Counted from the stretch's first letter, positions 1 to 10,907 are shown. The stretch is DNA of 64,000 bases from Endomychus coccineus (GCA_958510875.1 OY294068.1:174127411-174191410), one strand, 5' to 3'. Translations and numbers: made by a program. The notes: generated by a model not told the origin, from the letters alone.

Positions 1-1985
1 ATGGTTTTGATAATTCTTTATTTTTGTCCTTATGAAGGATATTCTTTCATATTTTATTCTTGTTTGCCACACTATTGTCAATGTAGCCTTCAGCTGTACT
101 TGACGACCTCCAGCCCACGTTTTCTTTGTCTTCTTGATTACACGTTGAGGTCGATGACTTTGAAAATTCTTTATTTTTGTCCTTATGAAGGATATTCTTT
201 CGTATTTTAATCTTGTTTGCCATATCATTGACAATGTAGCCTTCAGCTGTACATGACGACCTCCAGCCTACGTTTTCTTTGTCTTCTTGATTACACGTTG
301 AGGTCGATGGTTTTGAAAATTCTTCATTTTTGTCCTTATGAAGGATATTCTTTGGTATTTTAATCTTGTTTGCCACACTATTGTCAATGTAGCCTTCAGC
401 TGTACTTGACGACCTCCAGCCTAAGTTTTCTTTGTCTTCTTGATTACAGGTTGAGGTCGATGACTTTGAAAATTCTTTATTTTTGTCCTTATGAAGGATA
501 TTCTTTCGTATTTTACTCTTGTTTGCCATATCATTGACAATGTAGCCTTCAGCTGTACTTGACGACCTCCAGCCTACGTTTTCTTTGTCTTCTTGATTAC
601 ACGTTGAGGTCGATGGTTTTGAAAATCCTCCATTTTGTCTTTATGAAGGATATTCTCTGGTATTTTAATCTTGTTTGCCACACTATTGTCAATGTAGCCT
701 TCAGCTGTACTTGACGACCTCCAGCCTACGTTTTCTTTGTCTTCTTGATTACACGTTGAGGTCGATGGTTTTGAAAATTCTTCATTTTTGTCCTTATGAA
801 GGATATTCTTTGGTATTTTAATCTTGTTTGCCACACTATTGTCAATGTAGCCTTCAGCTGTACTTGACGACCTCCAGCCTAAGTTTTCTTTGTCTTCTTG
901 ATTACAGGTTGAGATCGATGGTTTTGATAATTCTTTATTTTTGTCCTTATGAAGGATATTCTTTCATATTTTATTCTTGTTTGCCACACTATTGTCAATG
1001 TAGCCTTCAGCTGTACTTGACGACCTCCAGCCTACGTTTTCTTTGTCTTCTTGATCACACGTTGAGGTCGATGGTTTTGAAAATTCTCTATTTTTGTCCT
1101 TATGAAGGATATTCTTAGGTAATTTAATCATGTTTGCCACACTATTGTCAATGTAGCCTTCAGCTGTACTTGACGACCTCCAGCCTACGTTTCCTTTGTC
1201 TTCTTGATCACACGTTGAGGTCAATGGTTTTGAAAATTCTATATTTTTGTCCTTATGAAGGATATTCTTAGGTACTTTAATCATGTTTTCCAAACTATTG
1301 TCTATGTAGCCTTCAGCTGTACTTGACGATCTCCAGCCTACGTTTCCTTTGTCTCCTTGGTTACACGTTGAGGTCGATGGTTTCGAAAATTCTTTATTTT
1401 TGTCATTATGAAGGATATTCTTTGGTATTTTAATCTTGTTTGCCACACTATTGTCAATGTAGCCTTCAGCTGTATTTGACGACCTCCAGCCTACGTTTTC
1501 TGTCTTCCTGATTACACGTTGAGGTCGATGGTGTTGAAAATACTTTATGTTTGTCATTATGAAGAATATTCTTTGAAAATTTGTCTTGTTTTCCACTCTA
1601 TTGTATTTTAATCTTGTCATCCACACTATTGTCAATGTAGCCTTCAGCTATACTTAACTACCTCCAGTCTACGTTTTCTTTGTCTCCTTGATTACACGTT
1701 GAGGTCGATGGTTTTGAAAATTCTCTATTTTTGTCCTTATGAAGGATATTCTTTGGTATTTTAATCTTGTTTGCCACACTATTGTCAATGTAGCCTTCAG
1801 CTGTATTTGACGACCTCCAGCCTACGTTTTCTGTCTTCCTGATTACACGTTGAGGTCGATGGTGTTGAAAATACTTTATGTTTGTCATTATGAAGAATAT
1901 TCTTTGAAAATTTGTCTTGTTTTCCACTCTATTGCCAATGTTTCACCTGAACTTGACGACCTCCAGTCTCCGTGCTGTTTTGGTC
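1..1985 (-). repeat. 153-bp (51-codon) tandem array of a tyrosine-recombinase C-terminal segment
   Basis: The landmark TGACGACCTCC recurs at 101, 254, 407, 560, 712, 865, 1018, 1171, 1324 (one change), 1477, 1655 (diverged), 1808 and 1954, giving a period of 153 bp, that is 51 codons. On the minus strand each unit encodes G-W-R-S-S-S-T-A-E-G-Y-I-D-N-S, then a lysine-rich stretch, then a Ser/Thr-Cys-Gln-Glu-Asp stretch. Twelve units keep the AEGY tyrosine. The frame is open through 529-47 and 1635-964 but is shifted by one lost base near 635 and by two lost bases near 1500 and 1835. The 1477 to 1655 interval carries about 25 extra bases. The array is cut by the left edge of the window, so its full length is unknown. 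The unit matches the end of Crypton-type recombinases, described in the next entry. Confidence 0.9.
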
Positions 1986-2100
1986 CAAGAATGTCCTCAC
2001 CAATATTAGCTAACAATGTAGCTGAACTTCGTCTCAACGAGTGACCCATGTAACCAGCAGACTTTTTCAATTTCAAATTTTCATCTATTGTTGATGGTCA
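1888..2100 (-). pseudogene. Crypton-type tyrosine recombinase, C-terminal catalytic fragment
   Basis: Reading leftward from about 2100, the minus strand encodes a G-H-S-L-R-R-S-S-A-T-L-L-A motif followed by D-I-L, then Q-H-G-D-W-R-S-S. This order (HxxR, then H/W, then the tyrosine segment) is that of the catalytic domain of tyrosine recombinases of the eukaryotic Crypton type, which move DNA transposons through a covalent tyrosine intermediate. The expected tyrosine unit directly after the HGDW block has lost its Y here and ends in a stop near 1888. Intact AEGY units follow in the adjacent array. The frame is closed upstream by a TGA near 2099 and has no good ATG, so the N-terminal domain is missing or beyond a break. 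It is probably a dead transposon remnant, although the downstream units keep a long open frame. Family assignment is from motif recognition only. Confidence 0.7.
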
Positions 2101-2254
2101 AGTACCAATTGTACCTGTCCAATTGCTAAATCTGTATTTGAGCTGCTTTGAAAAGATCCGTCAGTTTGTCTGGTTGGATGTATCCATGAAATCGATTGAG
2201 TGAATTTAAGTTAGGTTAAAACTTCTTACACCCAAATTTCAACAAAATCTTTTA

Positions 2255-2717
2255 ACAACAACAATACCAAAATAATTTTTGATGTAATCTTGAATTTACA
2301 CCGCCCTTTAACAATTTGTAACAAACGGCGATATGTTCTAGGGGGGCTACGATAGTTGGCTCTGACTCAGTAGACTCAGGTTCGATCCCCAGAAACGGAA
2401 ATTTTGTTTTTGGACATTTTCATAAAAACATTATTCATTTAAATATTATTTAGTTGTGTAAAGATAATGAAATAAATAGTTCATTTCATTATTTTTACAC
2501 AAATGCGAAGAGTATCTTGTAGAATGTGAAACAATTAATATTAAAATTAGTAACTAAATCAAATGATTTGCGAAGAGTAATTTGCCACGCACATTATGTA
2601 TATATTTTCTTAGCGGACAACGTAGAAAGACGTCAAATTATACTCCATGTCATTGGAAATTTATTCGAATTTGCAACATATTATGTGTATTACAACTCTA
2701 TGTTTTATACTTATAAT
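2255..2717. repeat. Dispersed non-coding repeat, copy 1
   Basis: Short blocks here recur at 43020-43690, 44510-44938 and 55330-55600: an ACAACAACAA block followed by a 'taatcttgaatttacaccg' block (2255-2305 versus 43030-43070), a near-palindromic 'ataatgaaat' stretch with 'cacaaatg.gaa.agtatct' (2465-2520 versus 43105-43170), and 'ttggaaat..att' with 'acaactctatgttt' (2650-2710 versus 44660-44745). No protein is recognisable. The hAT element at 2718 inserted inside it. Confidence 0.5.
2341..2400 (+). other. tRNA-like A-box/B-box pair, possible SINE head
   Basis: TACGATAGTTGG at 2348-2359 resembles a pol III A box and GGTTCGATCC at 2379-2388 matches a B box, 31 bp apart start to start as in tRNA-derived promoters. 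The T arm does not pair (TCAGG against CCCAG) and no acceptor stem forms, so this is not a functional tRNA. A tRNA-derived SINE head or chance are both possible. Confidence 0.3.
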
Positions 2718-4165
2718 TAGGGGACACCCAAATATGCAAAGCACATATTTTGCACATTAAATGCATTTTTTTACATATTTGCATATATCCTTAATAAATA
2801 GCATATCGTGCATAATTGAAAGAATTTTGAGGAAAAGGTTTCAAGAAAAATATTTTTTATAAGCCACCTATCATCAGGGGGTAATTTATCATTTCATTTG
2901 CAATTCTCAGGAATTCCAAGTGAAGTTTCCGCGGTCGTTCATAGAAGGTATAGAGAGTATGGATATTCCCAGTTTTAAATTCCGAGAATTCAAACTAGGT
3001 TGTTTTAAACTCCGAATAGGTCTTACACTACCAGGTAAATAAAATAATAAATCAATTTATGAATGTTATTTCTTCAGACCAACACGTGAACCCTTCTGTT
3101 CAAATTGGGTAAGATGAAATCTGGAGACGTGTCACAACCTACATTAAAGAAAAGTTTCCAACCAATGTCCAAAAAGCTAAACGAACAAGACATCTTTAAC
3201 CGAGACCTATGTCAAGCAATGATGAGGTAAGATATTCTCTTGTCAAAGCTACGTATTCAAAAATTCACTTCTTTTCTCCAGAAGTATTGCAAATTCAATG
3301 TCCCAGATGAAACAACATCACTACGAAGAAACGACGTATGTTCCTTGTATTCGGAGGTAATTGAGAAAATTAAAGCTAAAATTTGGAACAAACCTTTTTA
3401 CATATGTAGTGATGAAACCATCGATTCAAGAGGACGTTATATTACTCATTTATTATTGATTGGTACTCCTAACGGCGAGATTCTGCCAAAATCTTACCCA
3501 TTGCTTCCAAAGACTTAAAAAGAACAAATGTACTGACAACGGCCAGATTTTTTCAAGAGGAACTAACTATCAAAATTTTTTCTCCCTACGCCTACTTCCT
3601 ACTTGAAGATGAAACAAAGGCAGGAAAAAATTTGAAAATCTCTTATCCGATCTTGATACATGTAAAATGTCTTGCTCATGCTTTAAATAGGGTTGCTGAA
3701 GAGATTATGAAACATATTCCTTTCTTGTAAATAGTTCAATTCCCAACATGAAAAAAAATCCTCCTTAAAGCGCCTATGAAGGTTCAGTTTTATAAAGAAA
3801 AACTACCAAACACTCTCCTCCCACCTCAACCTGTTATTACAAGATGAGGAACTTGGTTGGAAGCCACTTTTCTTTTCGCGAGAATTCACTTGGATCCTTT
3901 TATATTAAGCAATTTTGAAACCGACCCTATTATATCGGTTGATATGGAAAGGAGTTTTTCCATTTATAAATTTTTATGTTCTGAGAGACAACATTTTTTT
4001 AATTGAGAACTTGCAGAAACATTTGGGTAACTTTTAAGTAAATCAATAAATTTATGAATTTCAAGTATTTTTTTATTTGCATTTTTCCAACATCTTGGTG
4101 CTTATTTTGACTGAATGATTTGCGCATATTTTTTGGTTTTCCACTTGCATATTTGGGTTTCACTA
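2718..4165. mobile_element. hAT-like DNA transposon copy 1 with 8-bp TSD CTTATAAT
   Basis: The 8-bp direct repeat CTTATAAT lies at 2710-2717 and 4166-4173. Inside it are imperfect terminal inverted repeats: the left end starts TAGGGGACACCCAAATATGC and the right end, reverse-complemented, starts TAGTGAAACCCAAATATGC. The ends are rich in GCATAT/ATATGC words, a subterminal repeat pattern. An 8-bp target duplication is the hAT signature. The body carries a broken transposase gene (3114-4030). The element is 1448 bp and closely related in design to 5038-6382. Confidence 0.8.
3114..4030 (+). pseudogene. hAT-like transposase, degraded
   Basis: The ATG at 3114 opens a frame beginning M-K-S-G-D-V-S-Q-P-T-L. 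An in-frame stop falls just before 3240, and a longer open piece follows at 3240-3518, containing a Y-C-K-F-N-V-P stretch and a C-S-D-E-T-I-D-S-R-G-R stretch that probably spans an early catalytic acidic position. Further frame-broken pieces follow: H-V-K-C-L-A-H-A-L-N-R-V-A-E near 3660, an L-L-K-A-P stretch near 3765, P-V-I-T-R near 3832 and a D-M-E-R-S-F-S-I-Y-K hAT dimerisation motif near 3945. The same series of motifs occurs in the transposase at 5354-6127, so the two are copies of one family. Several stops and frameshifts make this copy inactive. Confidence 0.7.
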
Positions 4166-4482
4166 CTTATAATCAATGAGGCAATTACTCAAAAGTCTAA
4201 CTTGATTCCTCGTTCGTACCATCTCCATATCTACTCTTCAACATAAGGAAGACAGTTCATTCAGGAATAAGGAGTATTTTTTTATTTGCATTTTTCCAAC
4301 ATCTTGGTGCTTATTTTGACTGAATGATTTGCGCATATTTTTTGGTTTTCCACTTGCGTATTTGGGTTTCACTACTTATAATCAATGAGGCAATTACTCA
4401 AAAGTCTAACTTGATTCCTCGTTCGTACCATCTCCATATCTACTCTTCAACATAAGGAAGACAGTTCATTCAGGAATAAGGT
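4065..4482. repeat. 209-bp tandem duplication spanning the hAT right end
   Basis: 4065-4273 is repeated at 4274-4482 with, by eye, one difference in the TIR (CTTGCATATTT against CTTGCGTATTT). The unit contains the last 101 bp of the hAT element at 2718-4165, its TSD, and about 108 bp of flanking DNA. The duplication therefore happened after the insertion, and the near identity suggests it is young. Confidence 0.9.
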
Positions 4483-4549
4483 GTAACATTGATAAGCCTT
4501 CTTTCACATATCTTACTATAAAATGTCACATCTCTTCTCACGTGTTGGT

Positions 4550-4755
4550 TATAAAACCACACCACCATCAATCACGAAGCTCTAGAACCAGGCACATCAA
4601 TATTACTTGGCGATCTACGGTCATTTTGATTATTATATGGCGATCCTCCTGCCATGACTTAACTGATTATCATATGGCTATCATGGCAGGATCGCCATGT
4701 AATAATAACGAGATTCCATGGTCCTAGATGTTCGTGATTGGTGGTGGTAGGGTGA
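4550..4755. repeat. Palindromic foldback repeat
   Basis: The arm starting CCACCATCAATCACGAA near 4561 is complementary to TTCGTGATTGGTGGTGG ending near 4746. An inner pair (GGCGATCCTCCTGCCATGAC and GGCAGGATCGCC) folds around a short centre near 4668. A transcript would form a hairpin of roughly 200 nt. No coding content is seen. A small MITE or foldback element is likely. Confidence 0.65.
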
Positions 4756-5029
4756 AATTACCATCATAGGTTTCATGGATCTATTGAAAACATTCACACA
4801 TGTAGATGATACTGGTTAGTAACTGATTTATAATTGAATAATAACTAGCTAATATTTTACGATAACTCTATAGGACTAATAATTCATTACTGGTAACTGA
4901 TTATTGATCTAATTCCTTATCCTAATCTTAAAATACTTCTCCTTCCTGGAGATTACATATTGTCGATACGTCATTTCACAATTTACTTACTTTCGAATTA
5001 TTGTTCCTTATTGTTCCTCTCTGACTAGA
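4756..5029. other. AT-rich spacer between two hAT elements, nothing recognised
   Basis: No open frame, repeat or RNA signal was recognised here. It is the host or older transposon sequence into which the second hAT element inserted. Confidence 0.4.
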
Positions 5030-5037
5030 GTTATAAC

Positions 5038-6382
5038 TAAAGGGCGGAATATATGCAAAGTGCATATATTTGCCTATTTTGCATATTTTTACAAATTTCA
5101 TAAAAAATTGCATATTTCGGCAAAAATAAAATTTTTGTGCATATTTTTATGTTTTTCGTTTTATCAAAAGAATAAGTGCGACCCTTGCGGATAATTGAAA
5201 TAATTCAAAAGGTGGGTAGGTTTTATTATTATATGGTTTATGGACCCATTTTATTATTATATGGTTTATTGCCGGCATTTATTGGATGTTTAGGAATTTC
5301 CAAGTAATCAGCTTGCCTAATTCACCGAACAGAAACAAGACAAGAAGGTTCACTTGAAGCTCCACCCCTTGTGTTGTCTATTTCGTATATTTTATCCCAA
5401 TATGGTACATGTCACTTGCCTTTTACACGGGATAAACAGAGTTGCAGAAACTATTAGAACAGTATATCCCTTGGTGAACAAATTAATTTCAAATGTAAAG
5501 AAAGTGTTTTTGAAAGCACCTCTAAGAGTGCAGATCTATAGAGAGGAATTGCCAGGACTTAGTTTACCTCCAGAGCCCGTAATTACTCGATGGGGAACAT
5601 GGATAAAGGCCGCGATATTCTACGCAGACCATTTTGAAGCTATTAAAGACATAGTTTTAGATTTAGAAGACAATTCACAGTGTGTAGTGCGAAGTCAAAC
5701 AGTATTCAAAAATGTAAATTTAGCTAAGGAACTTGTTTTTATTAAGGTTAATTTTAGTTTTATACCAGATATAATAACTTCGTTAGAAAGTAGGAATATG
5801 AGTTTAAGAGAATCAATTAATATTGTTGAAACTTTTTCCGACAAATGCAAAAAAGTTCCCGGTGATGTAGGAAATCAAGTAAGAAGTAAACTCGAAGTTA
5901 TTGTGGTAAAGAATGAAGGCTTTAAGTATTTAATGGAAGTCAAAAATATTTTTGATACTAAACCATCCAACGAAGTAATACCTTGGCCTTATAACTTACT
6001 ACCCAAATTAAAATATTGCCAGATCAAATCGGTAGATGTTGAAAGATCTTTTTTTTTGTACAAACATATTTTTACAGACAAAAGGCAAACAATTTTATTG
6101 GAAAATTTTGAAAATATATCGTTATAAATGCATTTTATACTATTTCAAGTTAAAAATTTTACCTATTATATTTTTCTTTTAATTTTACTCGAGATTTTAC
6201 TTAAAATAAATAATTTTTGTAAGAGTCGGCGTTTCTTTATTTCCATTTTTCCATGTTATATTCAAGGCATATAATTGCATATTTTGACAAATAAATGCAT
6301 ATTGTTGCATATTTCAAAAAAAAACTATGCATATATATGCGCATATTTTAATTGAATTGACGTACATATATTCCGCCCTTTA
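5038..6382. mobile_element. hAT-like DNA transposon copy 2 with 8-bp TSD GTTATAAC
   Basis: Terminal inverted repeats TAAAGGGCGGAATATATG (left, 5038) and its exact complement (right, ending 6382) are flanked by the 8-bp repeat GTTATAAC at 5030-5037 and 6383-6390. The target is itself a palindrome. Both subterminal regions are packed with GCATAT/ATATGC words (5050-5150 and 6250-6350), which could be transposase binding sites. A direct repeat containing 'tttattattatatggttta' occurs twice at 5220-5268. The 1345-bp length and the missing N-terminal coding half suggest an internally deleted, non-autonomous copy. Confidence 0.85.
5354..6127 (+). pseudogene. hAT-like transposase, C-terminal portion (257 residues open)
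   Basis: The frame encodes an H-V-T-C-L-L-H-G-I-N-R-V-A-E stretch, then L-K-A-P, P-V-I-T-R-W-G-T-W, and ends with a D-V-E-R-S-F-F-L-Y-K motif of the hAT dimerisation region. The same motifs appear in the broken copy at 3114-4030. The DNA-binding N-terminus and first catalytic acidic residue seen in copy 1 are absent. The ATG at 5354 is simply the first one available and need not be a start. The gene sits within a TIR element with an exact 8-bp duplication. The long open frame implies a fairly recent insertion or deletion derivative. Without the N-terminal domain it should not transpose on its own. Confidence 0.7.
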
Positions 6383-6390
6383 GTTATAAC

Positions 6391-7689
6391 ATTATCGAGA
6401 GCCATGACAATGCAGATAATTATGTAAAACGGACAAAACTCGATTCAATCGTCAGTAAATAGTATTTAAGTGAAAACGATGAATCACGAAGTTACAAAAT
6501 GTTAAGCAGTATCTTATCTGAAATCCTCTAGTTCGTATCAATTTGCGATAGATATTCATAAAAGAGAATTGTCCGGCAAGATGGAGGGGAGCAGGGAAAA
6601 CCAAACGGTTTGATGTAAGAAAACGTGCTCTTATCGGATAGTCGCAGGCACCCAACTTTGGCAGTGAATCTTGTCCCTGTCTTATTACGGGCCGAGTCGC
6701 GTAGTTAGTCGTTGTAATGCTGTGTTAGTGCGTACTTGGCACGTTATGCCGTATGATTAGACAGATATATTCTTGGGATTTCCGGCGTTATGTCACTAAA
6801 GCACTAGAAGATGCGGCATTATGAACGCCTTCATGTTTAATGAGATTCTGTCTTGACGGCCATTATAATCATTTCCTTAATAGCTTACAATTTACATATG
6901 CCTGTATTAACTTCAGCTCTGACATAACGTATTGCTTCATTGTCCCATATTCTTCAATTATTACCTCAATATCTCCACAAGCCAACTTTTATTACGAAAT
7001 AAAGGGCCCTATAAATGTCGGTAATAAGGCTCTCGAATATATGACTTTCTATGTATCTTCAATAAATGAAAATATTAATATGTAACTTCTTAGATATATA
7101 CCTAGGTTTATGGCACTATAAACACCAATATTGCTTGACAATATGATATATTGATCGAAGAGAATATCATTCACAACTCGGATGCTGAATAAACTATTTT
7201 ATGAGGAAATAAATCAATTGGAAAGACGTAATAATACATTTTCAAACTTAAATAAAATAACTATTAGAAGGATCATTTTTACCAATTTAATAAATAAATG
7301 TAACTAGTTTCGCTTACAACAAATATAACAAAGTAGGAACTTACTACAAAAGAGCTAATATATCTCTAATATCTAATATGTAACATTAATGATAATCTCC
7401 GATAGGTGGCTATAGGAATTGTATCTAATTATTCAACCCATCCAGGGGTTGAAATTGGTAGCAAATGGAAAATCTAATCGATCAAATTTAACAAGGGATG
7501 ATTATAAAGCATCAAATGGATTCCAGACTTGTTATACTCATTAATTTGTGGGGATTCTAGAATTTTCAATTTATTACTTTTATTATGAATTTGTTAAATC
7601 TTAAAATTATCAAACAATCAATGGTGAAATCCGTTACTTTGTGATAATTTTTATATTGATATAATAAGACTCTTATTAATTTAATTAAA
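6391..7689. other. 1.3 kb with no recognised feature
   Basis: Mostly AT-rich sequence with only short chance frames. The stretch 6640-6780 has more CpG than its neighbours but no identifiable gene. Decayed upstream RT sequence of the PLE remnant at 7690 may lie in 7200-7690, but I cannot show it. Confidence 0.4.
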
Positions 7690-7935
7690 TGAGGAAGAAA
7701 TCATTACTTTCAAAGTTTATAGAAAACCCACGTTCATAGGTACAAATATCGGTATTTTATCCTTTAGTTCCCGTAAACATAAATTAGCAGCACACAATTC
7801 AATGATACATAGAGCTTTTTCATTTCCTCTATCCCCTTGAATAATGAATTGGATGAAATCAAGGTTAAAGCCATCAACAATACATTCCAACCTCAAATGA
7901 AATTTAAATTGATTAATAGATATAAACAGAAATAA
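7690..7935 (+). pseudogene. Penelope-like reverse transcriptase, thumb-region remnant
   Basis: The plus strand reads F-K-V-Y-R-K-P-T near 7715, then H-K-L-A-A-H-N-S-M-I-H-R-A near 7780-7820, then a shifted continuation rich in basic residues. This matches the RT C-terminal/thumb segment of PLEs, where V-Y-R-K-P-T and H-S-M-V-H-R are conserved; compare S-V-Y-R-K-P-T-H-T-D-R at 27210 in this window. At least one frameshift occurs after 7830. PLE terminal motifs occur downstream at 9136 and 9845, consistent with remains of one element. It is not functional. Confidence 0.6.
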
Positions 7936-8493
7936 ACTTAGTTAGTACTAAGCTATTTATCCTGATTCCTTATCAAAATAAGTTTCTCTAACATATTTTG
8001 TTATTATGAGTGACATAGTCACATACATTTTATCTAAACGTAATCTAAAAGTAAGCTCCAAACTTCAAAATAATTAAATTTCATTCAATGGAAAAAACAT
8101 TAATGATTTTAATTAACCTGTTGAGAATGTGATAACGTTTACATTGGTAGATCAAGTCGTAATATCCAGATTCGATATAAGGAACATTTTGTATCTTGTA
8201 GACTCAATAAAACAAATTATCTTTCCCCAATCTTATCTTAGAAGCTAGATAAACTTTTCCAAGTTTCGTTGAAGTAAAAATGTTGCATACTCAAAGTAGA
8301 GGTTTTAAATTAAACACACTAGAATCAGTCTAAATTTCCAAAGGTATGAAAGATATCACAATAAAATTTTAAATGATCAATTACACATCCTTTTCGTAGT
8401 CTTGATAACAAAAAGTTCGCCGTAATCTACTTCCTTGTACGTTCCCAGTACTCTAATGCATTGAAATTTCTAAATTACCTCATTAATTCTTAA

Positions 8494-8972
8494 TCCAGGA
8501 AATGAGCCGGGATTTCAGCTATTATAAAAAAAAGACAAATTTTCGAGGGATTCGATTTCTGGGGTTATCAGGATCATTCATATCACATAAAACCACAACG
8601 GTCATCCCCCCTCCTGTGGTGGCCCCCAAAAAGATAATTTCGAATTTAAAATGCTCCAAGGAGGTTTTTTGGGTCCCTGATCACGATTTTGACGTCAGAT
8701 TTACTTGAAATCAATTCTGTGGGTGGAAAATCGATCAAATTGGCCATTTTTGCACCCTTATAGATTATTTTGGCAATATATATTATTTCTAGATTTTAAA
8801 TCCACCAAGGGGGTTTTTTGGGTCGCTGATCACGATTTACTTTCAATCAATTCTAGCGGTGGAAAATCGGCAAGTTTTGGCCATTTCTGGGCAACAAGGG
8901 GGGTTGACCGGTGGTGAGGTTTTATGTGTTATGAATGATCCTGATAACCCTACGAATTGAATCCCACAAAGA
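8494..8972. repeat. Foldback element with internal direct repeats
   Basis: The arm at about 8540-8592, containing GTTATCAGGATCATTCAT and ACATAAAACC, is the complement of 8915-8970. Inside are two copies of a block containing GGTTTTTTGGGTC, GCTGATCACGATTT or a close variant, and GTGGAAAATCG (8650-8735 and 8800-8870). The left end, TCCAGGAAATGAGCCGGGA at 8494, resembles the ends of the foldbacks at 22722 and 39249. The right boundary is uncertain. Confidence 0.6.
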
Positions 8973-9072
8973 TTTTTCCATTCTGACCTACATGTCAATT
9001 TTTCTTATTTTCTGGTTCGTTGCCTAAGCAATGTATTCTCCCATATTCAAATCGAAACCCCCACTATGTTTC

Positions 9073-9880
9073 TTGTATCTTATATTGCCTATAAATATAT
9101 TAAGATGTGTCATGTTTATTCATACATTAGTATCGTTTTGAAGATAACACGCTGGTTGTCGAAACTATGTTAATAAGTGTTTTATTATATCAATTATCAT
9201 TAAAGCTATAGTTTTTCATAATTAAATGTTTTGCAAATATTGAATCAGGATTATTATCAATGAAAGCACGCCTATGTTCTTCGATCAATTTATCAAAGGA
9301 TCTTCATATCTGAACAATGTATATCTTAAGGCAAGACCCACATGTCAGCTTGTAAACGAAACATTTGTCTTCATCCGATGATTTATCTTTATTATTTTTG
9401 TTAAGCCGATTTAAATTATTTAATACGCTACATCAATATCTGAATAACTAAGGAAATTTGCAATTTTATTACTTCCTACACGTTCCTCACTATGAGTATT
9501 ATAACACCAAAATATGTTAGGGAAACGTATTTTGATAATGAATCACAATTTGTTGTACAAGGATGAATACTTGAGTACTACATAAGTTGATTTCTTCTTC
9601 TATCTATCAATCAATTTGAATACAATTTAAGATTGAATCTTTAGATGGCTATAACCTTGATTATATCCAATGATTCATGCAAATTTTCTGAGGAGAGAGA
9701 ATATGAAAAAGCTCTAGGGGAGTAAAGAAGGAATTAGCAATAGTTGTAACTTTGAACGTAGGTTTTCTATACATTTTGAAAGTGATGGTTTGTATCTCAT
9801 TTTCATTATAAATATATGAAGATCTTTTATGTTTATTCATACACTATTACCGTTTTGAAGATGTTGTCGAAAGTATAGTC
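9073..9880 (+). repeat. Two PLE terminal-repeat-like copies with hammerhead-like motif
   Basis: 9073-9175 and 9785-9880 share TATAAATATAT, ATGTTTATTCATACA and CGTTTTGAAGAT. The first copy contains TGAAGAT, an arm pair GATAAC/GGTTGTC, then GAAAC (9136-9165), the layout of the minimal hammerhead ribozymes reported in PLE terminal repeats, but with CTGATGA changed. The second copy has lost the stem. They lie downstream of the PLE RT remnant at 7690. Confidence 0.45.
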
Positions 9881-9889
9881 ACTCTAGTG

Positions 9890-10429
9890 TTTCTATAACA
9901 TGAGTGATAAAAAATAAAGTAATGAGTGTTTTTTTTGCATAAATCTCTAACGAAAATTCTTCAGTTCCACAAATATTATTCAACGAAATAATATCAAAGC
10001 TAATTAAAGATACATTCAACTGACTTTATTGTCATTTAAAAAGGGAGAAATTACTGGTGTAATTCAAACCATTTTCTTGAGAATGTGAAAGATTCACAAT
10101 TACTCCAGAATACGAGAATATTACATTGTTGAACAATTTCATTCCAGTGGACCCTCAAAAGTGAACAAATAACTTTAATACAAGAAAAACAACGAGTATA
10201 ATTAGAACCATAATTTAAAAAATATAATATGTTCTGTCCAAATATTATCATTTCTAACAAAAGAATATTTAATCAGACTTCATGTCCACGATTCAACATG
10301 GAAATAATCTCGAATTCTGAACTTATAGAATGATATTTCAGGACTGGATTTTGGACTGCATTCGAACAATCCATGTATCATGTCCAATAAATATAATCTT
10401 CCGCAGTTTAACCCAAAGACTTCTATATA
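9890..10429. other. 540 bp with no recognised feature
   Basis: Only short chance frames are present on both strands. I see no motif, repeat or RNA signal. Confidence 0.4.
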
Positions 10430-10907
10430 TAGAAAAGACAAGTGCCATAAGACCAATGTAGAAGTCGGGCGACCGAGAAGTTTGGTCTCCTTCTCGCACT
10501 TCTCGCCCTGATTTTGTCGCACGACTTCCCTCTCTCCACCTAAAACTGCTATGCATCACAGCTCTGTGTACTCTGATGTTTGTTCGATTTCAAATTAAAT
10601 TAAATTTCGTAAGATTTAAGGTATCAAATTAAAAAAATTAATGAAAGAATTTGTATTGTATCTTTGTTAAGTAATGTTTTAACAGTCTAATAATTTATAA
10701 TTACAATATGAAAAGTCTATCATTTTCCATAAAAACAGGTCAATTCAGTTTTGTATTGCATAATATTAGTATTTTTTAATTTAAAGATTGTACGTAAACG
10801 AAGCAGACCGCTCAGTAGAAGGGAAATCATGTGAGAAGGAAAAAGTGAAAAGTGCGAGAAGGACAATGGACTATTCGGTCGCCAAAATTCTCAACTTATC
10901 TTTTCTA
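10430..10907. mobile_element. Small inverted-repeat element (MITE-like)
   Basis: The left end TAGAAAAGACAAGT and the right end, complement TAGAAAAGATAAGTTGAG, are inverted. They continue imperfectly through a GGCGACCGA block and a CCTTCTCGCACTT block (10465-10500 against 10845-10885). TATA flanks both sides (10426-10429 and 10908-10911), consistent with a TA-type target. The inner 300 bp is AT-rich and non-coding. Its right side abuts the pogo-like element exactly. Confidence 0.55.

Noticed and set aside
1..1118. Plus-strand frames across the left-edge array
   Set aside because: They are antisense shadows of the minus-strand 51-codon unit; only the minus strand carries the AEGY and HxxR motifs.
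1..1985. CRISPR-like or satellite reading of the 153-bp array
   Set aside because: There are no unique spacers, and the units are contiguous and encode a recombinase segment, so it is neither CRISPR nor an anonymous satellite.
2341..2400. A functional tRNA gene
   Set aside because: A and B boxes are present but the T arm and acceptor stem do not pair.
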